This document shows, one piece after another, positions 32,977 to 42,871 of a DNA stretch of 64,000 nucleotides. The notes below the pieces were generated by a model. It searched no databases and was not told the DNA's origin. It saw nothing but the letters and a program-made list of their open reading frames with translations. Origin of the DNA: Gemmatimonadaceae bacterium (GTDB taxonomy: Bacteria > Gemmatimonadota > Gemmatimonadetes > Gemmatimonadales > Gemmatimonadaceae); assembly GCA_025358925.1 (NCBI GenBank), contig JANYHT010000039.1:310001-374000 (forward strand), written 5' to 3'. Within the stretch, counting starts at the first letter, position 1; every line of letters begins with the position of its first letter. A program made the position numbers and the translations under genes.

Positions 32977-33462
32977 TTATGCGGCGGAGAGCGCCGTCGA
33001 GATAGCGGCCAAAATCTCAGCATTTTCACGACGCTGGCCCGGTGTTTCCTCAACGTGCGCCCAACGCACGATGCCCCGTTTGTCCAGTAAAAAGTATGCA
33101 CGATTTGCAAAGAACGCGTCTTCGCGCAGCACGCCGAACGCGCGTGAGGCTTCGCGTTTGAAATCCGACAGCATCTCCACCTTGAGGCTGTATTTGTGCT
33201 TGAACTCTTTTAAGGTCGGAACCGAATCCACACTGATGGGCAGGACATCGACGCCATGCCCGGTGAATGCGTCAAAGTCTTCGCTGAAAGCGCACACTTC
33301 GCTGGTGCACACGCTCGTGAACGCCATCGGAAAGAAGGCAATGAGCACATTCGATTTTCCCTCGAATGCGGAGAGGGCGACGGTTCCGCCGGCCGTCGAT
33401 GCGAGAGCAACGTCGGGCGCGTGGTCGCCGATTTGCGGCGTGCGAGTTGCAGTAGTAGTCAT
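32977..33462 (-). CDS. Peroxiredoxin (AhpE/Bcp-like)
   Basis: 161-residue thiol peroxidase that reduces hydrogen peroxide and organic peroxides in the cytoplasm. The peroxidatic Cys is in FFPMAFTSVCTSEVCAF (about residue 52), with a second Cys five residues later, the AhpE-like arrangement. The Arg and WxH elements (GIVRWAHVEETPGQRR) near the C-terminus fit the family. Its ATG has no strong ribosome site. It lies 31 nt before the PAS kinase gene on the same strand, with 160 bases to the divergent GGDEF gene. The reductant is probably thioredoxin or a mycoredoxin-like protein. Confidence 0.92.
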   Translation of the reverse strand: MTTTATRTPQIGDHAPDVALASTAGGTVALSAFEGKSNVLIAFFPMAFTSVCTSEVCAFSEDFDAFTGHGVDVLPISVDSVPTLKEFKHKYSLKVEMLSDFKREASRAFGVLREDAFFANRAYFLLDKRGIVRWAHVEETPGQRRENAEILAAISTALSAA

Positions 33463-33622
33463 CAGATGAGGTCTGTGGTGAGCATCAGCAGGGCGAAAAG
33501 ATCGGAATTGGTAATGACCGTCACACGTAGGCGCTGTCGGAGCCTGAACATGTGCTCTTCATCACGGCAGCGACTATCACAGAATCAGCATGGTCTAGCG
33601 CGCGAAGAAAACCAAGATATCG

Positions 33623-35518
33623 TTGACAGTCTTCCACACCTCTCCGTTCATGTCTTCAGGTACACGTCGCTTGACCGCATCGCAACACGTAGTGGTCGAC
33701 ACTGATCGCGCGCTTCGCGTCCTCCTCGTTGATAACGATGCAGGAGAGGCGCAGCGTTCCGAGGAAGGTTTGCGCGCGCGATTCGGTGATCGGTTGGCCG
33801 TCGTGCACGTCGCTACCGTGGCGCAAGCGATCCGCAGTTTGATGGAAATGCCGTTCGACGCAGTCGTGCTTGAGTTGGCCGTCGGTGATGCGAGTGGCAT
33901 GGCGACGCTGGCCGGCGTGCGCGGCGCGGCGCCAACCGTTCCCGTTGTGGTCTTTGCTCGTTCATTGGACGAGGCCCTTGCCCTACGCGCACTGCGCGCT
34001 GGTGCACAGGAATGTCTTGCTAAGGAAAATACGCCACCCGACGGACTCGCTCGCATGTTGGGTTATGCAATGGAACGTCAGCGTCGCTTGGCCACGCTTG
34101 AGGCCGCGCACAGCGATGCGGCGCACCGGGCTACGCATGATCCGTTAACGGGGTTAGCAAACCGCGAATTGTTTCTCGCGCAACTAGAGCGCGCGCTCGC
34201 GTTCGGTGCTCGCTACGCGCGCAAGACTGGCCTGCTCTTTGTCGATTTGGATGGGTTCAAGGAAATCAACGACACTTTAGGTCACGCGAAAGGCGACGTG
34301 CTTTTGCGCGGTGTGTCGAGTCGACTGCTGCAGTGCGTGCGACGTTCGGATGCGGTGGCACGACTCGGTGGCGACGAATTTGTTGTCTTGTTACCCGACG
34401 TCACCAGCCGTCGCGATGTGGCGTACGTACGCGATACCATTCTCGATTGTCTGCAAGCGCCCCTCGACCTTGGTGACGGCCAGTCGTTGGTTGTGGAAGC
34501 CAGCGTTGGTGCGGCGATGTCTCCCATTGACGGCGTGAGCGCAGACGAACTCCTCGCGGCAGCCGATGCCGCGATGTATCGCGACAAGTTTGACCGTCGT
34601 GGCGCGCGCACCTCCACACCAACGCTCGGTGTGGCAGCGACGTCGCACGTCGGCGAGACCTTCGCGCCGAGCGCCGAACAATCGGTGCCGCAGCGTCGGG
34701 AATCTCGACTGCGTCTGGCGCTGGACCATGGCGAGTTTGAGGTGCACTACCAGCCCATTTTGCACGTTATTTCGGAGCATCTCATCGCGGCGGAAGCCCT
34801 GCTCCGCTGGCGTGATCCCGATCACGGACTCATGTCGCCCTCGTCGTTTTTGTCGCTTGCGGAAGACACTGGTTTAATCGTTCCCATTGGTGAGATGGTG
34901 TTGCGCGCTGCCTGCAGTGCCGTTGTGGGTTGGCGCACGCATGTCGGCGCGCGGGACATTCGAGTGTCGGTGAATCTCTCGGGTGTGCAGTTGCGTGAGA
35001 AAGGCTTTGATCGACGCCTGGCGGCGATTCTTAAAGAAACAGGCTGTCCGGGCGACGCCTTGGTGTTGGAGCTGAGCGAGAACAGCGCGTTGCAGGATGG
35101 CGATGGTACGATTGAGACGTTGCGCGACCTGAAGGCGCTTGGCCTACGCATCGTCGTTGACGACTTTGGCGTTGGTCGCACCTCCATGACATTTTTGCGC
35201 ACCGCGCCCGTGGACGGCATCAAGATTGACCGTCGCTTCATATCGCAGATGCTGGTTGACCAGCGTGATTTGGCCATTGTGGCGTCGCTTTCGTGGTTGG
35301 CACAAGGACTCAGTATCGCGCTGATCGCGGAGGGCGTTGAAAGTGCGGAGCAATCGCAACGCTTGGTGCGCCTCCAGTGTTTTGAGCAGCAGGGTTTCTA
35401 CTTCAGTGATGCGCTGCCTGAGAGCGGGTTGACGGCATTGCTGAACGCCACGCGTCTCACTGATCTCGACACGCGCTCGTGGCGGTCGGCGCGTGCCGTT
35501 GGTGCGGTCGGCGGATAA
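33623..35518 (+). CDS. Cyclic-di-GMP protein: receiver-like, GGDEF and EAL domains
   Basis: 631 residues. The receiver-like domain (about 30-150) has its phospho-acceptor position occupied by Glu84 (VVLELAVGDASG) and an acidic DND at the N-terminal pocket. GGDEF is intact at 249-253 with LFVDLDGFKEINDTLGH before it. EAL is intact at 391-393 (AEALLRWRD), followed by NLSGVQL, KIDRRFI, DDFGVG and IAEGVES. Both synthesis and hydrolysis of c-di-GMP are possible. The ATG at 33623 is followed by a second at 33650, and the real start is not certain. Its stop is 45 nt before a strong terminator hairpin. Confidence 0.93.
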   Translation: MTVFHTSPFMSSGTRRLTASQHVVVDTDRALRVLLVDNDAGEAQRSEEGLRARFGDRLAVVHVATVAQAIRSLMEMPFDAVVLELAVGDASGMATLAGVRGAAPTVPVVVFARSLDEALALRALRAGAQECLAKENTPPDGLARMLGYAMERQRRLATLEAAHSDAAHRATHDPLTGLANRELFLAQLERALAFGARYARKTGLLFVDLDGFKEINDTLGHAKGDVLLRGVSSRLLQCVRRSDAVARLGGDEFVVLLPDVTSRRDVAYVRDTILDCLQAPLDLGDGQSLVVEASVGAAMSPIDGVSADELLAAADAAMYRDKFDRRGARTSTPTLGVAATSHVGETFAPSAEQSVPQRRESRLRLALDHGEFEVHYQPILHVISEHLIAAEALLRWRDPDHGLMSPSSFLSLAEDTGLIVPIGEMVLRAACSAVVGWRTHVGARDIRVSVNLSGVQLREKGFDRRLAAILKETGCPGDALVLELSENSALQDGDGTIETLRDLKALGLRIVVDDFGVGRTSMTFLRTAPVDGIKIDRRFISQMLVDQRDLAIVASLSWLAQGLSIALIAEGVESAEQSQRLVRLQCFEQQGFYFSDALPESGLTALLNATRLTDLDTRSWRSARAVGAVGG

Positions 35519-35563
35519 CGCAGCATCGCAGGCCGCATTGCGAGCACCTCGCCTGCAAAACAA

Positions 35564-35593
35564 AAAGGCCGATGCATTTCTGCATCGGCCTTT
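35564..35593. terminator. Bidirectional intrinsic terminator
   Basis: A perfect 13-bp hairpin, arms 35564-35576 and 35581-35593, loop TTTC. On the minus strand it is followed by a T-run (complement of CAAAACAAAAA), so it ends the tRNA-Ala/act transcript strongly. On the plus strand only three T follow, giving weaker termination of the GGDEF-EAL transcript. Confidence 0.88.
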
Positions 35594-35606
35594 CGTGTTG
35601 GTGCAG

Positions 35607-35679
<73 letters not shown>

Positions 35680-35749
35680 GATGCTGCGCGCGGCCGTTGA
35701 TTGAACGTCGGCGACGCGACAGCGAACAGTAAATCTAATACCGGAAGTG

Positions 35750-37081
35750 CTACTCGTGCGCCGGTAATGGTTCCATCGTACGCGGATCGACCGGCACCTG
35801 CACCTCGTCTCGCGCTGGCGTCGTCATCATGAACACCCGCATGACGGGGAATGCATTCATGAATCCTGTGTACGACAAGCCCCACAGTCCAAGCATGCCA
35901 ATCGTTGTGCCGATCTCCCAGAAGCCGAACGGTAATGTTTTCGCATCGCCATAAATGGACGGGTAGATCTCGATGTACCTATGCAAATACAACCCGATGA
36001 TGCTGCACACCGCGAACAACACAAACGTCGGCAAATACATCTTGGCGGCCTTGGAAATCAGACCAAAGAACGGCAGCACGAAGATGAAAATCGGCACCAA
36101 CACCGTCACCGTCTTCCAGACGCCGGTGAGCCGCAGGCGATAGAAAAACGTTTCTTCTGGCAAGTTGGCGTACCAGATCACCAAGTACTGACTGAAGCTG
36201 ATGTAACCAAAGAATGCGGTAAACGCGAAACAGAGTTTGCCCAGATCCCACAGCTGATCCATGGAGACCACGTCGGTGGACGCGAGGTGATTGCGCCACC
36301 ACATCGTGAGCAGCGACAGCACCATAAGCATGTTGACCCACGCGCCCATGAACACAATCCACGCATACATGGTCTGTTGAAAATGCAGGCTAATCGTCAT
36401 GGAGTAGTCCCACGCCATGACGCACCACCCGAAAACGAAAACCATGCACACGGCAACGGCAAGCTTGCCCTGCGTTGAATGCTGCGAATGCAACTCGCGA
36501 CGTTCGTCTCCAAAACCCGCACGCATTTTCGCGCGAAGTCCGGCGGCCCATGTGGCGCCGTATTCCGGCAACACCGCCACGTCAAGGCGCACGGAATTGT
36601 ACACGAACAACAGTTGCAGCACCGTCATCGTACCGAACAGCACAATGCCACGTAGAACGAAGAAACCCGGTGACAAATACAAGGCTTTTTCAGGCGACTC
36701 GATGACCTCGCGACCCGCCCACGTGAAGATGTGTTCGCGTCCCGGGAAGAGAATGAGTAGCAGCAGAATGAACGCCACGGGCATGAACGCGACGTAGCCT
36801 TCCGCGAACCGAATGATCGGACGTGACCAACGCGCCGTCACAAGGCGATGCACCGCCGCGAAGGCGACACCCGCAGAAGAAATCGTGGTGAAGAACAACC
36901 AGTTGAAATGCAATGCATGCCACGCGCGCTCTTGCCCGCTAAAGACACCGACAAGGAACGTCGCAATGCCCACGATCGCGAACACGGCACTGACGAGCGT
37001 CACCGTGCGAGGAATCGGCTTGCCGATCAGACGACGCGCAAACTCATCGCGCGTCGGATAGTGATGCTGAGCGCCGCTCAC
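35750..37081 (-). CDS. actF: Alternative complex III subunit ActF (NrfD-like membrane protein)
   Basis: 443 residues with about ten membrane helices, homologous to the other quinol-binding subunit ActC. Helices include VTLVSAVFAIVGIATFLVGV, NWLFFTTISSAGVAFAAVH and FTAFFGYISFSQYLVIWYA. In the complex it contacts ActB and contributes to quinol handling or proton movement. The GTG start overlaps the actE stop (GTGA). It is the last protein gene of the operon, before the tRNA. Subunit naming follows the order of the operon and the domain content. Confidence 0.9.
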   Translation of the reverse strand: MSGAQHHYPTRDEFARRLIGKPIPRTVTLVSAVFAIVGIATFLVGVFSGQERAWHALHFNWLFFTTISSAGVAFAAVHRLVTARWSRPIIRFAEGYVAFMPVAFILLLLILFPGREHIFTWAGREVIESPEKALYLSPGFFVLRGIVLFGTMTVLQLLFVYNSVRLDVAVLPEYGATWAAGLRAKMRAGFGDERRELHSQHSTQGKLAVAVCMVFVFGWCVMAWDYSMTISLHFQQTMYAWIVFMGAWVNMLMVLSLLTMWWRNHLASTDVVSMDQLWDLGKLCFAFTAFFGYISFSQYLVIWYANLPEETFFYRLRLTGVWKTVTVLVPIFIFVLPFFGLISKAAKMYLPTFVLFAVCSIIGLYLHRYIEIYPSIYGDAKTLPFGFWEIGTTIGMLGLWGLSYTGFMNAFPVMRVFMMTTPARDEVQVPVDPRTMEPLPAHE

Positions 37082-37833
37082 TGCTGCTTCTCCTTGCCAC
37101 CGCCCATCGTGGCGGAATTCACGCCGGACGAACCAGGCGTGAGCGTAATCGTCGGGTGCAAATATGGCACGGGCTTAGTCGGAGCGGTTTGTGATGGACC
37201 CGGCACGTTGGTCCCGTTCTGTCCGGGATATCCGGCGGGCGACGTGTCCGCCTTAAATGTGGTTTTGCCTTGCAACGTCCGCACATAGTTCACAACGTCC
37301 CACCGATCCGCTTCTTCGATGCGATTGTAACTGGGCATCACACCGCGCCCATTGCGAATCATGCCGTAGATGTAGCCGTCGGTGAACCCAGACGCTCGTT
37401 CATTCATGAGCGAAATACCGGCCATGCCATATTTCGTGGCGAGACCATTGCCCATGCCGTTCACGCCGTGACACACGGAACAATTGATCTGAAAGTTCTT
37501 CCGGCCGTTTTCGAGCGAGCGCTCGTCGACGGGTACCGGATTTGGCACAACCGAGAACGAATCGATGACACCCGGAAGCGGCGCATAGGAAATGGCGTAG
37601 GCCGCACTCGAAGTGCCTTGCATCGGCACGCTGAACTTGGGCTGCCCACGCGGCGGTGTCGTCGTATCAGCATCGTTCTGCGACAGCGGCTCCCACGGAT
37701 CGATCTTCGGCTGGCGCTTGAAATCGGTGAACCACGTACAGGCACCAAATGCGATCGGCACCACGAGCACCGCCGACACGCGCATAACGCGCGCAGCCAA
37801 CGCCTGCACACCTGACGAAAGATTAGGCTTCAC
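37078..37833 (-). CDS. actE: Alternative complex III subunit ActE (monohaem cytochrome c lipoprotein)
   Basis: About 251 residues. The GTG at 37833 has a GAGG site six bases upstream and overlaps the end of actD by 11 bp; an ATG at 37785 directly before the lipoprotein signal is the alternative. The signal is RVSAVLVVPIAFGAC. One haem-c motif, NCSVCH, lies near the middle, followed by a distal Met/GMGNG region (MGNGLATKYGMAGISLM) and YNRIEEADRWDVVNYVRTLQG. It is a periplasmic electron carrier of the complex, accepting from ActA or ActB. The tail of about 60 residues is Pro/Thr/Gly-rich. Confidence 0.88.
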   Translation of the reverse strand: MKPNLSSGVQALAARVMRVSAVLVVPIAFGACTWFTDFKRQPKIDPWEPLSQNDADTTTPPRGQPKFSVPMQGTSSAAYAISYAPLPGVIDSFSVVPNPVPVDERSLENGRKNFQINCSVCHGVNGMGNGLATKYGMAGISLMNERASGFTDGYIYGMIRNGRGVMPSYNRIEEADRWDVVNYVRTLQGKTTFKADTSPAGYPGQNGTNVPGPSQTAPTKPVPYLHPTITLTPGSSGVNSATMGGGKEKQQ

Positions 37834-38323
37834 GTCGCACCTCAACCGCGCCATGTTGGCGCAACAACGCCTCGGCTTGCGTCGCCTTTGATGCATCGCA
37901 CGCCACGAAAATTCCAAAATCGCCAGCAGAGAATCGCACGTCGTAGCCTGACGTTGTGGTGAGACGCGGAATGCGCGAGTGGATAAACATGCCGGCCACC
38001 GTGGCGAGCGCACCGACAAGCACCATCACTTCAAACCCGATAATGGTGTACGGAATCCACGAGGCAATCGCTTTTCCGCCGGTGACGAGCGGCCAGTATT
38101 CGGACGACCAGATGGCAATCCAGTAGCCGAACGTCACGCCCAGCAAACCACCGATGAGTGTATACCGTCGAACAACACTGTTCGGCCCATCGATCGCGTG
38201 CTCGAGCTCATGCCGAATCGTCGGCGAATACACCGTGATGTCGCCTAACCGCTTGACTTTGAGGTCTTCGATTGCGGCTACAGTCGTGTCGAGGTGATGA
38301 AACGCACCGAGGACGCCTTGCAT
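37823..38323 (-). CDS. actD: Alternative complex III subunit ActD (DUF3341)
   Basis: 166 residues with two central helices (YTLIGGLLGVTFGYWIAIW and TIIGFEVMVLVGALATVAGMF) and soluble ends. The N-terminus, VLGAFHHLDTTVAAIEDLK, fits ActD proteins, which have a ferredoxin-like domain before the helices. The ATG at 38323 overlaps the actC TGA (TGATG). ActD anchors in the membrane; its exact job is not established. Confidence 0.9.
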   Translation of the reverse strand: MQGVLGAFHHLDTTVAAIEDLKVKRLGDITVYSPTIRHELEHAIDGPNSVVRRYTLIGGLLGVTFGYWIAIWSSEYWPLVTGGKAIASWIPYTIIGFEVMVLVGALATVAGMFIHSRIPRLTTTSGYDVRFSAGDFGIFVACDASKATQAEALLRQHGAVEVRREA

Positions 38324-39726
38324 CAGTGCTGCCCCCCACTGCTCGATCGCTTCAATCGCGGAGCGATAATTTCTTTCAGCTCAGCGATGGCCATGACCGG
38401 CATCTGCTTCACGAAGAGCAAGAACCACATGAAAAACCATCCGAACGAGCCGAGGAGAAATGACATGTCGATCCAGCTCGGCATGTAGCTGCCCCACTGC
38501 CACGGCTCAAATTCATGAGACAGCGACGGCACGACGATCACAAAACGTTCGAACCACATGCCCAAGTTGATGAAAATGCTGAGCACGAACAACCACGTGG
38601 GATTGCGCCGCAACTTTTGCGACCAGAGGGACATTGGCAGCGCCATGTTGCACAACAACATGATCCACGCCGCCCACCACCACTGACCAAACACGCGATT
38701 GTAGAAGAATTCTTGCTCAGCGCGATTTCCGCTGTACCACGCGATGAAGAATTCGATGAGATAGGCGCACCCAACCACCTGCGACGTAAAAAGCACGACC
38801 TTCGCTGTGGCGTCGAGATTGTTGAGCGTGACGTAATGCTCGAGCTTAAACCACTTTCGCATCGGAATGATGATCGTCCACACCATCGCGAAGCCTGAGA
38901 AAATTGCACCGGCGACGAAGTACGGTGGGAAGATCGAGGCGTGCCACCCCGGTACATCCGACATCGCAAAGTCGAAGGAAACGACAGAGTGAACGGAGAG
39001 CACGAGCGGTGTGCTGAACGCCGCTAAAAACAGATATGCTTTCGCGAAGTGACGCCATTCGCGATCACTGTTGCGCCAGCCGAGTGACAGGATGGACAAC
39101 ATGCGTTTACGCGTTGGGTTGGTTTCCTTATCGCGCAGTACGGCAATATCGGGAATCAAGCCGATAAACAAGAACGTGGTGGAAATGGTGAGGTACGTCG
39201 AAATGGCGAAGACGTCCCACACCAACGGCGACTTGAAGTTTGGAAACAGCAACCGCCAATTTGGATACGGAAGAAGCCAGAAAAACTTCCACGGTCGTCC
39301 GATGTGAATAATCGGGAAGAGTCCGGCGGTCATGACCGCGAACACCGTCATTGCTTCGGCCGCACGATAAATCGACGTGCGGAAGCCAGCGCGGAAGAGA
39401 TAGAGAATGGCGGAGATGAGCGTGCCGGCGTGGCCGATACCGACCCAGAAAACGAACGTGATGATGAAATTTCCCCACATCACCGGCGGCTCGTATCCCG
39501 CTTGTCCGAGTCCCCAATAAATCTGATAAATCCACGCCGAGACACCGATCAGCATCGCGGTGACGGCGCACATCAATCCGATGAACCACTTCTTTGTAAA
39601 GCCAAGGGTCGCGATGATTTCGCGATCGACTTGTTCGTAATCCCGGACTGCGGGGAGTTGCACGTCGGCCGACGCGATATTCGGTCCACGAATGCCTTCA
39701 CGCACCGGCTGAGAGATGGTCGCCAT
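38323..39726 (-). CDS. actC: Alternative complex III subunit ActC (NrfD/PsrC-like)
   Basis: 467-residue membrane protein of about ten helices with the NrfD-family features: VGIGHAGTLISAILYLFRAGFR, an LFPNFKSPLVWDVFAISTYL loop and FAMSDVPGWHASIFPPYFVAGA. The His in GIGHAG is the conserved quinol-site residue of this subunit. A GAGGAGG ribosome site eight bases before the ATG at 39726 is the strongest in the operon. ActC takes electrons from menaquinol and passes them to the Fe-S clusters of ActB. Confidence 0.94.
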   Translation of the reverse strand: MATISQPVREGIRGPNIASADVQLPAVRDYEQVDREIIATLGFTKKWFIGLMCAVTAMLIGVSAWIYQIYWGLGQAGYEPPVMWGNFIITFVFWVGIGHAGTLISAILYLFRAGFRTSIYRAAEAMTVFAVMTAGLFPIIHIGRPWKFFWLLPYPNWRLLFPNFKSPLVWDVFAISTYLTISTTFLFIGLIPDIAVLRDKETNPTRKRMLSILSLGWRNSDREWRHFAKAYLFLAAFSTPLVLSVHSVVSFDFAMSDVPGWHASIFPPYFVAGAIFSGFAMVWTIIIPMRKWFKLEHYVTLNNLDATAKVVLFTSQVVGCAYLIEFFIAWYSGNRAEQEFFYNRVFGQWWWAAWIMLLCNMALPMSLWSQKLRRNPTWLFVLSIFINLGMWFERFVIVVPSLSHEFEPWQWGSYMPSWIDMSFLLGSFGWFFMWFLLFVKQMPVMAIAELKEIIAPRLKRSSSGGQH

Positions 39727-39740
39727 CTGTTTGCGCCTCC

Positions 39741-42700
39741 TCAGGCCTTGGCCGACGCCGCTGGCGCCGAATGGTTGACCTTCTTCAGATAGACCACGGC
39801 GGTAAACGTGTTGAGTTCTTCGAACACGTGATATGCGCGACGGTCATAGGCGAGCTTTGACACACTCCAGTTCTCGTCCGCCGCATCACCAAACACAATC
39901 GCGCGCGACGGACAAGCCTGTGCACATGCGGTGGTGAATTCGTCGGCCTTGACCGGACGCCCTTCCGCAGTGGCACGATGTTCTGCTTCGCGAATACGCT
40001 GCACACAGAACGTGCATTTCTCCATGACACCTTTGCCGCGCACCGTGACGTCAGGATTGAGCGCCCAGTGCATGGGCTCCGGCCACGCGTATTGCTTGCG
40101 TGCTGGCTCTCCATAGCCGAACCAATTGAAATAGCGAACCTTGTACGGACAGTTGTTGCTGCAATAGCGCGTGCCAACGCACCGATTGTAGACCTGCACG
40201 TTGAGGCCATCCGGCGAGTGGTACGTCGCGTACACCGGACACACGGGTTCGCATGGTGCGTTGCCACACTGTTGACACAGCATCGGCACGAAACGAGTGT
40301 CGAAGTCCGGCGAGAATTCGTTCTCCGTATTCTCGTTGCCTTCGTAGTATCGCTCGAGGCGAATCCAGGCCATTTCGCGGCCCTTGATAATATTCGCGCC
40401 CGGACGTTCATCCCACGTGGTGGGACTCAGCGCGCGGCCTTGATACGGTGCGCCCACCGTTGGGATGTTGTTCTCGCTGTAGCAGGCAGTCACGCACGCT
40501 TGGCATCCGGTGCAGCGCGCAAGATCGATGGTCATGGCCCAGCGACGATGCTCCATGCCCGATGGGTGCGACGGGTCGTACATGCCCGTCGCTTTACTTG
40601 AGTCGTTGGCAAATTCACCTTGCGCATCGGCTGCCACGGGAGACCGTAACCCTGGCTTGAATGCGTTGGGCGCCATCCCCGCAATGACTTCATGCTCACC
40701 ATCACCAGCCTTGCCGCGTAATTCTTCGAGCGTAGTGGCCTGACCAATTCCACGGCCGTGCTGACGCGCCGATCCTTCAGTCGTGGCCAACTGCGACGCT
40801 TCGGCGAGCACGGTCACGTTGCCCTTGCTCGCCGTTAACGTCAGCGCACCCGACGCATCCCAACCATGCGGAATGAGATCGTACGCGTTGACACCAACAT
40901 TTTGCGCAAAGCGCCCATACGCGGTGTGACCCAGACCAAGCGCCAACGCCACGGTGTCGGGTCGCACACCCATGTATTCGTAAACAGGCACCGTGACTTT
41001 TCCGGCGGCCGTTTCGATCGTCAGGTGCTGACCCTCTTTGAGTCCAAGCTTGCGATAGGTCTGCGGATGCACCTCCACCCACGACTGCCACGCAATCTTT
41101 GTGACCGGGTCGGGAAGCTCCTGCAACCACGGCTTGTTTGCGCCGCGTCCATCGCCGAGCGTGGCGGACGGATACACCTGTACGAAGTACTCGCCAGCGG
41201 TGGCCGCGAGCGCGGGCGCAGGGGATGCCAGTACGGTGTTCGAGCGCGACGATGTTGCGAGGAGCGGAGTTCCTGCGACCGTGGCTTTCGTCAATGCACT
41301 GACGAAGGCGGCATTGCCGCCCGGAAACTTCGCTATGTACCACGCGCGATAGTCGGCCACGTTGTACTTCGATGCGAGCGCCTGATCTTTCTTGGCGAGT
41401 TCGATGAGCACGTTGGCCGTGGCTTTCGTGTCGAACACAGAATCGAGCGTGGACTGCTGCAATCCAATCTGCCCTTGCATCGACACCGCGTCGCCCCAGC
41501 TTTCCAGCCAATGATTGTCGGGCAACACCAAATCGCACAGCGACGATGTCTCATCGGGCATCGTAGAGAATGAGACTTTAAACGGTACCTTAGCAAATGC
41601 GGCGATAAAGCCGGCTCCCTTGGGCATTGTGTGCGCGGGATTTGCACCGCGTACAAACGCGACAGGAACGCTACCCGACGCCATGCGGAGGACGGCGCCC
41701 GCGAGATCCGCGTACGACGACAACCCAGTGTAACCGCCATGCGATGCGGCGGGCTTAATCGTGACACCAACGCTGCCTCCGCGCTTGTTGATGTCGGCCA
41801 CCATGGCGCCGCATTCGACCGCGTCTGCTGTGCTCACGCCGCAGATGGCCATCACACCACTGCCGGCACCTTTGATTGCCGCCGCGAGCGACTCAATCGT
41901 TGCGGTGGGCACGCCAGACGCATCGGACGCAGCAAGCACGGTGCCTTGTCCGGTGAGAGCTGCGCAGATGGCCATCTCACTGCCCGGCTTTGCAGCGATC
42001 CATTGGTCCGCGTTCAGCCCAGTCAATGATCGACGCGAGCCGACATACACCATGTACGGTGCGCCTTCGATCTTCGCACGCGCATCGGCCCAATCGAGTT
42101 GCTGCGGCACTGCGTGTCCCCATCCATCGAGGAAATCCGCGCCGAAACTCACGACCAGTTTCGCCGCGCCGAAGTCAAGCGACGGCCATTCGGTACCATA
42201 TGCTTTTTTGTTCGCCGCGATCGTGGCGCCGGGTGCCAACGCATCGACGCTGAGGTGTGCAGGCATGCCTTGCGCTGCCAACCACTGGTCAAGGAACCCC
42301 GGAAACGTTCCTGATTCATGCGCATTGATGAACACTGCATTTCCCGCTTGGCCTTTGCTCTTCGTCTCGCCGAGCTTTTGCGAAAGCAGTTGCAACGCCT
42401 TCTCCCACGTGGTGGGCTTGAGCGAATTGCCCTCGCGCACCATGGGTGAGCGAAAGCGATCCGGGTTGTACAATCCCTGCATCGACGACAACCCCGTGGC
42501 GCAGATGGCGCCTCGGCTCATCGGATGCTCCGGATTGCCCTCAAGCTTGATTGGTCGACCGTCGCGTACCTCGGCGAGCACACCACAGGCCGTCGCACAT
42601 TCACGGCACGTGGTGGCGTAATACTGCGAGATGCCGGCAACCGTGTTGTCGGGCGACGTGACGTATGGAATGAGCTTCCCCACCTTTTCGGAGGAGCAAC

Positions 42701-42785
42701 CCACAACGGCTGTCGTAGCGCCGGTAGCGCCAAGAATTTTGAGGAAGTCGCGGCGTTTAACGCCGGTTCCCGCTTCAGTGCTCAT
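39741..42785 (-). CDS. actB: Alternative complex III subunit ActB (molybdopterin-oxidoreductase-like plus Fe-S)
   Basis: 1014 residues. A Tat-type signal (VKRRDFLKILGATGAT) is followed by a long molybdopterin-oxidoreductase-like domain (to about 730). ActB proteins lack the cofactor itself, but the N-terminal CRECATACGVL cysteines remain. The C-terminal ferredoxin-like domain carries four Cys groups: CTGCQACVTAC, CQQCGNAPCEPVCPV, CVGTRYCSNNCPYK and CTFCVQRI with CAQACP, enough for four clusters. It conducts electrons from ActC toward the haem subunits. A GGAG site lies seven bases before the ATG. Confidence 0.95.
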   Translation of the reverse strand: MSTEAGTGVKRRDFLKILGATGATTAVVGCSSEKVGKLIPYVTSPDNTVAGISQYYATTCRECATACGVLAEVRDGRPIKLEGNPEHPMSRGAICATGLSSMQGLYNPDRFRSPMVREGNSLKPTTWEKALQLLSQKLGETKSKGQAGNAVFINAHESGTFPGFLDQWLAAQGMPAHLSVDALAPGATIAANKKAYGTEWPSLDFGAAKLVVSFGADFLDGWGHAVPQQLDWADARAKIEGAPYMVYVGSRRSLTGLNADQWIAAKPGSEMAICAALTGQGTVLAASDASGVPTATIESLAAAIKGAGSGVMAICGVSTADAVECGAMVADINKRGGSVGVTIKPAASHGGYTGLSSYADLAGAVLRMASGSVPVAFVRGANPAHTMPKGAGFIAAFAKVPFKVSFSTMPDETSSLCDLVLPDNHWLESWGDAVSMQGQIGLQQSTLDSVFDTKATANVLIELAKKDQALASKYNVADYRAWYIAKFPGGNAAFVSALTKATVAGTPLLATSSRSNTVLASPAPALAATAGEYFVQVYPSATLGDGRGANKPWLQELPDPVTKIAWQSWVEVHPQTYRKLGLKEGQHLTIETAAGKVTVPVYEYMGVRPDTVALALGLGHTAYGRFAQNVGVNAYDLIPHGWDASGALTLTASKGNVTVLAEASQLATTEGSARQHGRGIGQATTLEELRGKAGDGEHEVIAGMAPNAFKPGLRSPVAADAQGEFANDSSKATGMYDPSHPSGMEHRRWAMTIDLARCTGCQACVTACYSENNIPTVGAPYQGRALSPTTWDERPGANIIKGREMAWIRLERYYEGNENTENEFSPDFDTRFVPMLCQQCGNAPCEPVCPVYATYHSPDGLNVQVYNRCVGTRYCSNNCPYKVRYFNWFGYGEPARKQYAWPEPMHWALNPDVTVRGKGVMEKCTFCVQRIREAEHRATAEGRPVKADEFTTACAQACPSRAIVFGDAADENWSVSKLAYDRRAYHVFEELNTFTAVVYLKKVNHSAPAASAKA

Positions 42786-42871
42786 GCAGTCACTCCGCTC
42801 CGGGCGGCTTCACAAGAATGACAGCGCGCACTCGACGCGCCATCACCTTATGAACGAGGGTCAGACGACGA

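Noticed and set aside
33613-33640. TTGACA box near the start of the c-di-GMP gene as a promoter
   Set aside because: It overlaps the likely start codon and no -10 box follows at normal spacing.
41761-42621. Plus-strand frame of 286 codons inside actB
   Set aside because: Antisense to a well-conserved enzyme gene; low-complexity composition and no ribosome site.
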